From NCBI GenBank assembly GCA_020629335.1, contig JAHDDN010000098.1, positions 1 through 15,056 of the forward strand: a stretch of DNA of 15,056 bases, read 5' to 3'. Both the position numbers and the translations under genes were made by a program. The notes below the pieces were generated by a model. That model saw nothing but the letters and a program-made list of their open reading frames with translations. It made no database searches and had not been told where the DNA came from. This DNA comes from Chitinophagales bacterium (GTDB lineage: Bacteria; Bacteroidota; Bacteroidia; Chitinophagales; UBA2359). Positions 7,637 through 14,074 of this stretch are shown here, one piece after another (position 1 is the first letter of the stretch; each line of letters begins with the position of its first letter).

Positions 7637-9709
7637 TTATCCTAAATCGATTGTAATGACATCATTTATTTCAAAGTCTTTTCCTGGTTTAGGAAGTTGT
7701 TTTTTGACTGTTCCTTTTCCTGTAAATTTGACTTTTAAGCCACGGTTTTCTAAGATATATAAGGCATCCCTTAATCCCATTCCTCTTACATCAGGAATCA
7801 CATCAGTATTAAAGATTTCTTCTTTTAAGCTATTTAAGATTAGGGTGTCTTGCGTATTATTTGTTTTCACCCAATTAGTTATTTGGCAATTGATAAATGG
7901 GACATCCATTTCATTATAAATCACTGCCATATCTTTTTGGTTACCATTTTTCATCAATGGTAGTTTTGTGATATCCAGGTTTCTTTCTTTCGCATTGACT
8001 GGTTCTATATTTTCATCGCTATATCCGTATACTTTTTCTGCAATTTTTTTGAAAATTGGGGCTGCGACGGCTCCCCCATAAATAGGTCCTGCGCTTGGTT
8101 CTTCAACAACGACAATACAAGAGTAAATTGGGTTTTCTGCTGGAAAATATCCAACAAAAGATGCAATATGTGCATTTCCATATCCACCTCCATCGGCAAC
8201 TTGTGCTGTACCCGTTTTGCCTGCAATTTTAAGGTATTCCGATTTTGCCTTTTTGGCTGTTCCATCTTCAACCACAGCTTCTAGAGCAATCTGTACTTGC
8301 TTAGCCGTTTGTTCTGAACAAATTCTCTTAACTACTTGTGGTCTAAATCGTTGTATCAATTTTCCGTTTTCTTCAATACCTGATACGAGATAAGGTTTAT
8401 TCATCACGCCATCATTAGCGATAGAGTTATAGAAGTTTAGTACTTGTAGAGGAGTATATGTGATTTCATATCCCATACTCATAAATGGCAATGATACTTT
8501 TGAGAATATACCCGTGACACCTGGTTTTACTTCCCCTACGAGGTCGATTCCTGTTGGTGAGAGTAAATCAAATTTCCTTAAATCTTCCAAATAGTCATCA
8601 ACATCAGTATAGTTTTGAATCGCCAATTTTGCAAATCCTACATTAGAAGATTGCTTCAAACATTGTAAAATAGTGATATCTCTATCTTCGGCATTAGGAT
8701 ATACATCTACAATTGTTCTATCAGAAAATTTCCTTCTTCCTCCTTCGATATCAACATAATTTTCCAGATTAACTCTTCCATTTTCTATTAAGGTTGTTAG
8801 TAAAGGCACTTTCAAAATGGAGCCTAACTCCCTTGCTCTTGTTACTGCATAGTTTTCATTTTGTTCGATATATGTACTATCAGAAGTCCTTACACCTAAG
8901 TTGACAATTCCTTTAATTTTGCCATCATTGACTCCCATAAGAATGGCAGTACCTCTTGCTGCTTTGTTAGATTTAAGTCCTTGACGTAATTCTTCGTGTA
9001 AGATTTCTTGAAAAATGACATTAATATTAGTGTGTACATTTCTCCCTGGCTCTGGCTCTTGAAATTCTTCAATTGGCAGATAGACTCCTCTGGTGTGTCT
9101 TCTTAAAGTAACGTCCAGTTCACCTCCTTTGAGTTCTTTATTAAAACTAAATTCTATTCCTTTCCTAGCTTTATTATCCTTTACTTTCCCTAGTGTTGTT
9201 TTCGCTAAGGGATCTAATAGGTGAACTCTTTCTTTCTTTTCTTCGATGATTCTCCCGCCTTTATTTCTACCCCATTTTAGGATAGGGCATTTTTTTATTT
9301 GTTCTAATTTACGATGTGAGATATTATTAGCTAAAAATACATATCGATTTGTATCTCTCCTAGCTTCTTTGAGTTTGCTTGTCCAGTGGCTTTTGCTTTT
9401 ACCTAGATGTTCTTTCAAACAATTGCACATTGTATCTAGGCTATCAATGAAGATTTTCTCTTTTAATACTGTTATATCTTGATAAAGTGTATAGACAGGT
9501 ACTGTGGTGACAAGTGGTTGTCCATCATCACTACAGATATCTCCTCTTTTTCCGTAAAGTGTTTCGTCTTTAAAAAGTACGCTAGGTTCATACTGATCTC
9601 CTTGAGTAGCATATATACGCAATACTTGGCCAATAATAGTGGCTCCAAAAAGGAGTACCCCTATAATAACCAAATAGGAACGTATCAGTATTTTTCTTTT
9701 AATGTTCAA
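7637..9709 (-). CDS. ftsI: Septal class B penicillin-binding protein (FtsI/PBP3 type) with one C-terminal PASTA domain
   Basis: This is a transpeptidase that crosslinks septal peptidoglycan, expected to act with FtsW. It has 690 residues. The N-terminus is a short basic tail and one membrane segment (about 10-31). A PBP dimerisation/pedestal region follows (about 50-220, with YGKRGDI at 52-58). The transpeptidase domain has SILK (S297 nucleophile, K300), SSN (354-356) and KTGT (498-501). About 70 less conserved residues lead to one PASTA domain (637-690). The sequence around the nucleophile is diverged, ELGSILK rather than the common EPGSTFK, but all three catalytic motifs are intact. The start is TTG at 9707-9709: an in-frame TAA lies at 9722-9724 and no other start codon lies between. 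The 50-base upstream gap, the largest in the cluster, has no clear ribosome binding site. Confidence 0.95.
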   Translation of the reverse strand: MNIKRKILIRSYLVIIGVLLFGATIIGQVLRIYATQGDQYEPSVLFKDETLYGKRGDICSDDGQPLVTTVPVYTLYQDITVLKEKIFIDSLDTMCNCLKEHLGKSKSHWTSKLKEARRDTNRYVFLANNISHRKLEQIKKCPILKWGRNKGGRIIEEKKERVHLLDPLAKTTLGKVKDNKARKGIEFSFNKELKGGELDVTLRRHTRGVYLPIEEFQEPEPGRNVHTNINVIFQEILHEELRQGLKSNKAARGTAILMGVNDGKIKGIVNLGVRTSDSTYIEQNENYAVTRARELGSILKVPLLTTLIENGRVNLENYVDIEGGRRKFSDRTIVDVYPNAEDRDITILQCLKQSSNVGFAKLAIQNYTDVDDYLEDLRKFDLLSPTGIDLVGEVKPGVTGIFSKVSLPFMSMGYEITYTPLQVLNFYNSIANDGVMNKPYLVSGIEENGKLIQRFRPQVVKRICSEQTAKQVQIALEAVVEDGTAKKAKSEYLKIAGKTGTAQVADGGGYGNAHIASFVGYFPAENPIYSCIVVVEEPSAGPIYGGAVAAPIFKKIAEKVYGYSDENIEPVNAKERNLDITKLPLMKNGNQKDMAVIYNEMDVPFINCQITNWVKTNNTQDTLILNSLKEEIFNTDVIPDVRGMGLRDALYILENRGLKVKFTGKGTVKKQLPKPGKDFEINDVITIDLG
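7640..7643 (-). promoter_or_regulatory. Shine-Dalgarno site of murE, supporting a GTG start
   Basis: AGGA on the minus strand lies seven bases before the murE GTG and overlaps the last codon and stop of the PBP gene (GGATAA). It supports GTG at 7630-7632 as the true start and suggests coupling of murE translation to PBP termination. Confidence 0.6.
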
Positions 9710-9759
9710 ACTAAAGGTAGTTTAAGGAAATTAGGAAATCAGTGCGAAAGGTTTAAATA

Positions 9760-10125
9760 TTAGTCGGCGAATACGATTGGAGGTTTAACTGACACTCCGT
9801 ATCCTTTTTTTTGTCCTTCCTTTACTGCTCTATTATGTCGAGTTTGTTGCATATATTCTTGCTTAGCAGAGATCAAATCCCATGAAAGAGCTTCGTTAGT
9901 GGTATTTTCTCTCATGAGCATTCGCTTATTTTTTTCAGCAAAGCTTCCATTCCAGATATAGACAATACCTAATAGTACAATAAAGGCGATAAAGGTGATA
10001 TTATTCATAATACCTTTACTGCTCAATACATTTTTCAGCCCAAGTGGCTTGAGTATTGAGAATAGTCCTACCAAAAACATTCTTGGGTAGGCTTTTTTTA
10101 TTTTGAATTTTCCCACTTTAGCCAT
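9760..10125 (-). CDS. ftsL: FtsL-like small divisome membrane protein
   Basis: This 121-residue protein lies between rsmH and the septal PBP gene, the standard place of ftsL. FtsL is a bitopic protein that helps activate the FtsW/PBP synthase together with DivIC/FtsB and FtsQ partners. The sequence shows a basic cytoplasmic N-terminus of about 40 residues (KVGKFKIKKAYPR), one membrane segment at about 42-60 (ITFIAFIVLLGIVYIW) and a charged helical extracytoplasmic part with SWDLISAKQEYMQQTRHN. It ends in VKEGQKKGYGVSVKPPIVFAD; the PP-containing tail resembles the FtsL-like family of Bacteroidota. Sequence conservation in this family is low, so the name rests on position, size and topology. 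The ATG lies six bases past the rsmH stop. It has an unusually long N-terminal tail for FtsL. Confidence 0.85.
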   Translation of the reverse strand: MAKVGKFKIKKAYPRMFLVGLFSILKPLGLKNVLSSKGIMNNITFIAFIVLLGIVYIWNGSFAEKNKRMLMRENTTNEALSWDLISAKQEYMQQTRHNRAVKEGQKKGYGVSVKPPIVFAD

Positions 10126-10131
10126 ACGAAT

Positions 10132-11028
10132 TTAATTTTTCTCAGCTATACGTAACTTGGCACTACGTGCCCTTTTATTAGCTGCAATTTCCTTTGGAGA
10201 AGGAATTATTACTTTTTTATTAATTTCTTTAAATGGTTTTTCTGATCTTCCATAGATATCTTTTTGCTCAATTCCATCAAAGCTTCCTCGTTTGATAAAG
10301 TTCTTGACCAATCGATCTTCTAGTGAATGATAAGAAATAACTACTAGCCGCCCCCCTGGTTTGATCAGTTCAGCAGACTGTGTTAAAAGTTGTTGAATAG
10401 CGTCCAATTCGCCGTTTACTTCTATTCTAAGAGCTTGAAATATCTTTGCTAAAAATTTGTGTTCTAATCCTTTAATAAATGGTGCAATGACATTTCTTAA
10501 ATGTTCAAGTGTTTCAATTTTTTGTCTATCTCTGGCTGTCACAAATGCTTGTGCAATTTTGCGCGCCGAGTTTACTTCTCCGTATGTCTTAAGTATATTG
10601 GTAAGCGTTTCTAAATCGTAATTATTGATAACATCTGCTGCTGTTAGTTCCTCCTCTTTGTTCATTCTCATATCAAGGGGGCCATCAAATCTGATGGAAA
10701 ATCCTCTTTCTGCTGTATCGAATTGATGAGAAGAAACACCATAATCGGCTAGTAAGCCATCAATTTGCTTTACATTTTCCAGTCGCAAAAAGCGCTTAAT
10801 GTGTGCAAAGTTCTGATTGATTAAGGTAAATCGTTCATCATCTATCGCATTCTGAGCTGCATCTGTATCTCTATCAAAGGCTATCAATCGACCGCCTTTT
10901 AAGTGTTTTAGAATTTCTCTTGAGTGCCCTCCGCCCCCGAATGTTGCGTCTACATATATCCCATTGGGGTTTTGAATTAGTCCCTCAACGGACTCATTCA
11001 GTAGAACTGCTGTGTGATATTTCGTCAT
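10132..11028 (-). CDS. rsmH: 16S rRNA (cytosine-1402-N4)-methyltransferase RsmH (MraW)
   Basis: RsmH is the SAM-dependent enzyme that N4-methylates C1402 of 16S rRNA in the decoding centre. Numbering from the start chosen here (298 residues), the N-terminus MTKYHTAVLLNESVEGL matches the family. The SAM-binding motif DATFGGGGHS is at 27-36 and AFDRDTDA at 50-57. The signature block LLADYGVSSHQFD is at 92-104, followed by RGFSIRFDGPLDMRM. Later motifs are ALRIEVNGELD and ISYHSLEDR, and the C-terminus is basic. An in-frame ATG nine codons upstream, at 11053-11055, would add MCRLKKSKK; I prefer 11028 because the family start aligns there. Either way the start lies inside mraZ (35-base overlap for the shorter form), implying coupled translation. 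Confidence 0.96.
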   Translation of the reverse strand: MTKYHTAVLLNESVEGLIQNPNGIYVDATFGGGGHSREILKHLKGGRLIAFDRDTDAAQNAIDDERFTLINQNFAHIKRFLRLENVKQIDGLLADYGVSSHQFDTAERGFSIRFDGPLDMRMNKEEELTAADVINNYDLETLTNILKTYGEVNSARKIAQAFVTARDRQKIETLEHLRNVIAPFIKGLEHKFLAKIFQALRIEVNGELDAIQQLLTQSAELIKPGGRLVVISYHSLEDRLVKNFIKRGSFDGIEQKDIYGRSEKPFKEINKKVIIPSPKEIAANKRARSAKLRIAEKN

Positions 11029-11497
11029 CTTCTTGCTCTTCTTCAATCTGCACATTTCCTAAAATTTCTGCTGCGAGATCAGAACACTCTTCTGGATCAC
11101 AACTAGAAACTTCTTCCTTCATATCAATGGGCCATAATTCAATCAATTCTAATCCTCCCATCAAAAAGACTTCTCCTTTTAGTTGATAATCTGCTATAAA
11201 GATTTTGGGAATCAATAAGCGGTTATAACTATCGAAGGTCAATTCTCTGGCTCCACTCAACAACATTCTTTTTAAACGTCTATGCTTTGGGTTGTAAGGG
11301 TTTAATTTACTAACTTGCTTCAACACCTCTTTCCAAGAAGTGTGAGTATGAAGATTTAGACATCCAGCATCCATTCCGCGATTGATGAACATAGAATGTT
11401 GTTCATCAGGAGGCAGTTGCTTGACAAAGGTGGAAGGAAGAACAAAACGTCCTTTTTTATCCAGCTTGCATCTAAAATCTCCTAAGAATCCAAGCAT
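10994..11497 (-). CDS. mraZ: Transcriptional regulator MraZ, first gene of the dcw cluster
   Basis: MraZ is a ring-forming DNA-binding protein with two SpoVT/AbrB-like domains that controls its own dcw operon in several bacteria. The first copy contains LDKKGRFVLPSTF (12-24) and the second ARELTFDSYNRLLIPKIF (83-100), both with the conserved D-x-x-(G/N)R-(F/L)-(V/L)-(L/I)P core. The length of 167 is slightly above the common 140-155 because of an acidic, serine-rich tail from about residue 130 (EEEQEDDEISHSSSTE), part of whose DNA also encodes the start of rsmH. The ATG is followed at once by the expected LGFLGDFRCKLD. Three periodic GTG boxes lie 32-61 bases upstream and are its likely binding site, so autoregulation is inferred. 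Confidence 0.96.
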   Translation of the reverse strand: MLGFLGDFRCKLDKKGRFVLPSTFVKQLPPDEQHSMFINRGMDAGCLNLHTHTSWKEVLKQVSKLNPYNPKHRRLKRMLLSGARELTFDSYNRLLIPKIFIADYQLKGEVFLMGGLELIELWPIDMKEEVSSCDPEECSDLAAEILGNVQIEEEQEDDEISHSSSTE

Positions 11498-11528
11498 TTT
11501 TTAGGCGCCTTTATTAAGAATAATGTTT

Positions 11529-11558
11529 AATTTGACACTTTCTGACACAATTTACCAC
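11529..11558 (-). promoter_or_regulatory. Candidate MraZ operator: three direct GTG boxes with 10-bp period
   Basis: Read on the minus strand toward mraZ, three units follow each other without gaps: GTGGTAAATT at 11549-11558, GTGTCAGAAA at 11539-11548 and GTGTCAAATT at 11529-11538. All start with GTG, and all have A at unit positions 6 and 8. Known MraZ operators (Escherichia coli, Bacillus subtilis, Mycoplasma) are also short G-rich or GTG-containing direct repeats spaced about one helical turn apart, just upstream of mraZ. Position, orientation and period fit. The core promoter was not recognised: no clear Bacteroidota-type -7 TAnnTTTG is visible. Binding itself is an inference. Confidence 0.7.
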
Positions 11559-11699
11559 TAATTTTAAAAAATTAAAAATGAGTTAAGTGATTTTAAATAA
11601 TGTAGTTAGCTCCTTATTTAGTGTTTGAACTTGAGATAGTTAAACATTATCCTCTGAATATCAGATACATACACAATTTACTTTAAAATCTAATTAAAA

Positions 11700-11870
11700 T
11701 AAGCATATTATTTATCCACAACACAATTCATTGATTTTCAATTACTTAAAACAATTGTCAACACAAATTGAAATGTGGATATTTTTTGAAAAAAACTTAT
11801 CCACATTGATTTTTTTCTTATAATTTTTTACTATATAGAAGGGTTAAAAAATTGAAGACTTTATCATTTT
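11700..11870. other. DnaA-box cluster in AT-rich DNA, candidate replication origin (oriC)
   Basis: Two perfect TTATCCACA boxes occur at 11712-11720 and 11797-11805 on the plus strand, and a third with one mismatch (TGTGGATAT, minus orientation) is at 11774-11782. Three such boxes within 94 bases are unlikely by chance; I noticed no other perfect box in the window. The last box is followed by a very AT-rich stretch (about 11806-11857) that could serve as an unwinding element, and the flanks at 11560-11710 are also AT-rich. Gene polarity switches here: the dcw genes read left and ubiE-porT reads right, as expected at an origin, although the Nudix gene opposes this. dnaA is not in the window, which is not decisive. 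A DnaA-controlled mraZ promoter is the main alternative. Confidence 0.5.
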
Positions 11871-12061
11871 ATGAAGCACTCAGAAGGGCTGTGTTAAATT
11901 TGATTGAGGCGTACTTTTATGATAAGTAATCGGACTTTAAGAATTGACATTTGTAGGCTAAAATCTGTTCTTGGCTTAGGGATGGGAACGGTATGCAGCG
12001 TTTATGAGGCGACTTATGGAGCTTAGGTAGACGCAGGCTGGCCCGCAGGGCAGACAAGTAT

Positions 12062-12202
12062 GCCTTAGCGAAATAGGAGCGGCATAGCTGCATAAGAGTG
12101 GACAGCCCGACCATGCGCCTTCGGCGAAAGATGAATGATGAATGCATAATGATTAATTGGCTCGTGCTGTGCACTTGCCTTTGTGAGCGCATGGGAAGCC
12201 CC
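12062..12202 (-). repeat. Dispersed intergenic repeat, copy 1 (minus orientation)
   Basis: Read on the minus strand this copy begins GGGGCTTC (12195-12202), then an 8-bp arm CCATGCGC (12187-12194), a 68-base insert, the complementary arm GCGCATGG (12111-12118), and then a conserved block of about 50 bases starting TCGGGCTGTCC and running to about 12062. That block is about 80 percent identical to 15007-15056 in the opposite orientation. The insert holds a small hairpin CGCC-TTC-GGCG (12116-12126, overlapping the arm) and AT-rich ATGAATG-type sequence. More GC-rich sequence to the left (about 11990-12061, with a GCCC-GCA-GGGC hairpin at 12041-12051) probably belongs to the same element. It is noncoding in my reading. 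Confidence 0.75.
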
Positions 12203-12313
12203 TAAAAATAACTATGAGCTATAAACAATGAAATGATGAACTGAATGAGTAATATACCGACGTATTGGTTGCCCTTAAGCTATATGTGAGTCAAGAGGGA
12301 ATGTTTGAGTCAC
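12203..12313. other. Remaining non-coding DNA between repeat copy 1 and the Nudix gene
   Basis: I see no gene here. The only visible element is CTTAAGCT, present at 12273-12280 and again at 12313-12320, overlapping the Nudix stop. No poly-T hairpin terminator for the Nudix gene is recognisable. Confidence 0.5.
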
Positions 12314-12937
12314 TTAAGCTTCAATGATCGCAATAAACTCACTTAGCATCATTGCTGTGGCACCCCATACAACATGCCCATGTATATCATAATAAGGGGC
12401 CTCAAATTCCATTCCTTGCACATTTAAAACTTTCTGTTTAACGGTACTTTTTTCTCTTAATAAGGATAAGGGTACTTCTATAATACTGGCGACTTCTGAG
12501 CTTTCTAATACAAATTGAGGTCGTTGATTCATATATCCAACAACTGGCGTTACTAAAAATTGACTTGGGGGAATAAATAGCTCACTCAACCGGCCTATCA
12601 CTTGAATATCTTCACTAGGAACGCCTACTTCTTCATAGGTTTCTCTTAGTGCCGTTGCTTCTCTGTCGGTATCTGCCTCTTCTACTTGTCCACCTGGAAA
12701 ACTGATTTGTTTGCTGTGTACGCCTCCTTTTGTACGCTCCATGAGTACGAAATGGGTTTCTCCAAGCTCATTGGGATAAAGCAATAATAAGACCGCCGCC
12801 AAACGAGGATTTTCAGGGACTTTGACCTTTAAACGTTGCAGACGGCTAAAGGAAGCCATTTTGAGTTGAGCATCTAAGCCTGGCAAGGGCTTTTGTAAAG
12901 CTTTTGTGAGTGTTTCTTGTATTATTTGTATGGTCAT
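12314..12937 (-). CDS. Nudix hydrolase, probable CoA pyrophosphatase (NudL/YeaB type)
   Basis: The 207-residue protein has a single Nudix domain. The segment FVLMERTKGGVHSKQISFPG (63-82) matches the pattern seen just before the Nudix box in the CoA pyrophosphatase subfamily (R-S-x-x-L-R-x-H-x-G-x-V-x-F-P-G-G). The box itself is GGQVEEADTD followed by REATALRETYEEVGV, with R98-E99 and the metal-binding E102-E103. Its spacing is one residue longer than the generic Nudix box, as in NudL. Such enzymes split CoA or acyl-CoA into phosphopantetheine and 3',5'-ADP in the cytoplasm. The later FIPPSQFLVTPVVGY segment (121-135) is also typical of this subfamily. ATG at 12935-12937 gives a usual length. 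The gene stands alone, divergent from ubiE. The exact substrate is inferred. Confidence 0.88.
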   Translation of the reverse strand: MTIQIIQETLTKALQKPLPGLDAQLKMASFSRLQRLKVKVPENPRLAAVLLLLYPNELGETHFVLMERTKGGVHSKQISFPGGQVEEADTDREATALRETYEEVGVPSEDIQVIGRLSELFIPPSQFLVTPVVGYMNQRPQFVLESSEVASIIEVPLSLLREKSTVKQKVLNVQGMEFEAPYYDIHGHVVWGATAMMLSEFIAIIEA

Positions 12938-13053
12938 AATTACTTCAGCTATTCAAAATGGGTCAATAAATATCATCTATTTCAACAAACAAGGAAAGTA
13001 GCGGATGGTTTGGCAAGATATTGGCGCTCGATTAGCGAACATAATAAGAGTTC

Positions 13054-13069
13054 ATCTTGTTTTCAAGAT
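13054..13069. repeat. Short perfect hairpin between Nudix gene and ubiE
   Basis: ATCTTG, loop TTTT, CAAGAT. The stem sits within longer imperfect complementarity between ATAATAAGAG (left) and ATATTATTAAA (right). On the plus strand there is no T-run after it, so terminator function is not supported. Confidence 0.45.
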
Positions 13070-13100
13070 ATATTATTAAATTTGCGACTCGAAATAAGAG

Positions 13101-13266
13101 TTAAGTAGCTAAAGTTAATTATTTCGGCAGTTCTGATGGCCTCTTTTTAGCTTATCCTGCGTTGCTTTTCTTAGCAATAGCCCTGCTATTACTGGCGAAA
13201 ACCGCCTTGGCTAAGCTAAAAATAAGCTCATCAAGAATGCACGAATAATTACCTTCAACTACTTAA
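13101..13266. repeat. 166-bp imperfect palindrome, MITE/REPIN-like intergenic element
   Basis: The left half (from TTAAGTAG at 13101) and the right half (ending CTACTTAA at 13266) are imperfectly complementary along their whole length. Matching landmarks are TTAAGTAG / CTACTTAA at the ends, AATTATT / AATAATT, TTCTGATG / CATCAAGAA, and TTTTTAGCTTA (13144-13154) / TAAGCTAAAAA (13212-13222). The centre is a perfect AATAGC-CCT-GCTATT hairpin (13176-13190). No open reading frame of note is present. Length, perfect core and decay outward resemble a miniature palindromic mobile repeat. It fills most of the ubiE upstream region and would form a very long hairpin in RNA or single-stranded DNA. Confidence 0.75.
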
Positions 13267-13345
13267 GCAGTTAAACATAAATAATCGTAGCTTTCTGATG
13301 GATTATTTTCAAGAAGCGATAATTATTTAAATTCAACTACTTATG
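13267..13345. repeat. Shorter, internally deleted relative of the 166-bp palindrome, abutting the ubiE start
   Basis: AATAATCGTAGC plus TTTCTGATGG (about 13280-13301) resembles the left arm of the neighbouring palindrome. TTTTCAAGAAGC followed by TTCAACTACTTA (13332-13343) resembles its right arm; the last twelve bases are identical to 13254-13265. The middle found in the longer element is absent. The two arms can still pair (AATAATCG with CGATAATTATT). The repeat end runs directly into the ubiE ATG, so the element supplies the translation start context. Confidence 0.55.
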
Positions 13346-14074
13346 AGTAATACAACGGTAAAACCTTACAACAATAGCGACTCTACTAAAAAGGAGGAAG
13401 TAGCTCAGATGTTTAACAATATCGCTCATCGTTATGACTTCCTAAATCACTTGCTCTCTATGGGCATTGATAGGATATGGCGACGAAAAGGCATCAATTT
13501 GCTCAAGGCTATCCAGCCAAAGCAAATCTTAGATGTGGCAACAGGCACGGGCGATTTTGCATTAGAAGCATTACGATTGAATCCAGACAAAGTAATAGGT
13601 TTGGATATTTCTAAGGAAATGTTAGCGCATGGAGAAGAGAAAATCCGCAAAAAAGGGCTATCTAACAAGATCAGTATGCAGTTAGGAGATTCAGAAAATA
13701 TGCCTTTTGAGGACAATACTTTCGATGCTATAACCGTTGCATTTGGTGTAAGAAATTTTGAAAATTTAGAGAAGGGCTTAAAGGAGATGAACCGAGTTAT
13801 GAAAACGGGTGGCAAAGTAGTCATATTAGAGTTTTCTAAACCAACCCAATTTCCTATCAAACAGGGTTTCAACTTCTACTTCAAACATATCTTACCAAGG
13901 ATTGGAAAGTTAGTATCCAGCGATAATAGAGCGTATACTTATCTGCCCGAATCCGTTAAGGTTTTTCCAGAAGGAAAAACATTCTTGAATATTCTTGAAA
14001 AATCAGGTTTTAAAACAACTACATGCGAGGCACAAACCTTTGGAATTTGTTCCATTTATACGGGCATAAAATAA
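13343..14074 (+). CDS. ubiE: Demethylmenaquinone methyltransferase MenG/UbiE
   Basis: This SAM-dependent C-methyltransferase converts demethylmenaquinone to menaquinone, the respiratory quinone of most Bacteroidota. The 243 residues show the family start FNNIAHRYDFLNHLLSMGID (24-43) and DRIWRRKG, motif I DVATGTGDF (64-72), the acidic SAM ribose contact in GLDIS (86-90), MPFEDNTFDAITVAFGVRN (120-138), ILEFSKP (161-167), and the late signature YTYLPESVKVFP (198-209). The length is normal. ATG at 13343 follows a palindromic repeat, and no clear Shine-Dalgarno site is seen. The last 52 bases overlap the following porT-like gene if its ATG is used, so the two are probably co-transcribed. With no ubiquinone genes in view, the menaquinone role is preferred. 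Confidence 0.96.
   Translation: MSNTTVKPYNNSDSTKKEEVAQMFNNIAHRYDFLNHLLSMGIDRIWRRKGINLLKAIQPKQILDVATGTGDFALEALRLNPDKVIGLDISKEMLAHGEEKIRKKGLSNKISMQLGDSENMPFEDNTFDAITVAFGVRNFENLEKGLKEMNRVMKTGGKVVILEFSKPTQFPIKQGFNFYFKHILPRIGKLVSSDNRAYTYLPESVKVFPEGKTFLNILEKSGFKTTTCEAQTFGICSIYTGIK

Noticed and set aside
8005..8271. 88-codon minus-strand frame inside the PBP gene
   Set aside because: It is a shifted frame within the conserved transpeptidase domain, which reads intact in the main frame, so it is neither a frameshift nor a nested gene.
11053..11055. Upstream ATG for rsmH giving nine more residues
   Set aside because: The RsmH family begins at the second methionine (MTKYHTAVLL), and the extra MCRLKKSKK lies in the mraZ tail. 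It is kept only as an alternative.
11917..12192. 91-codon minus-strand open frame in the gap between mraZ and the Nudix gene
   Set aside because: It lies within the dispersed repeat and its hairpins; the translation is low-complexity and basic with no recognisable domain. It looks like a chance frame in a repeat.
12917..13108. 63-codon plus-strand open frame upstream of ubiE
   Set aside because: It overlaps the start of the Nudix gene on the other strand and runs into repeat DNA; there is no ribosome binding site and no protein-like features.
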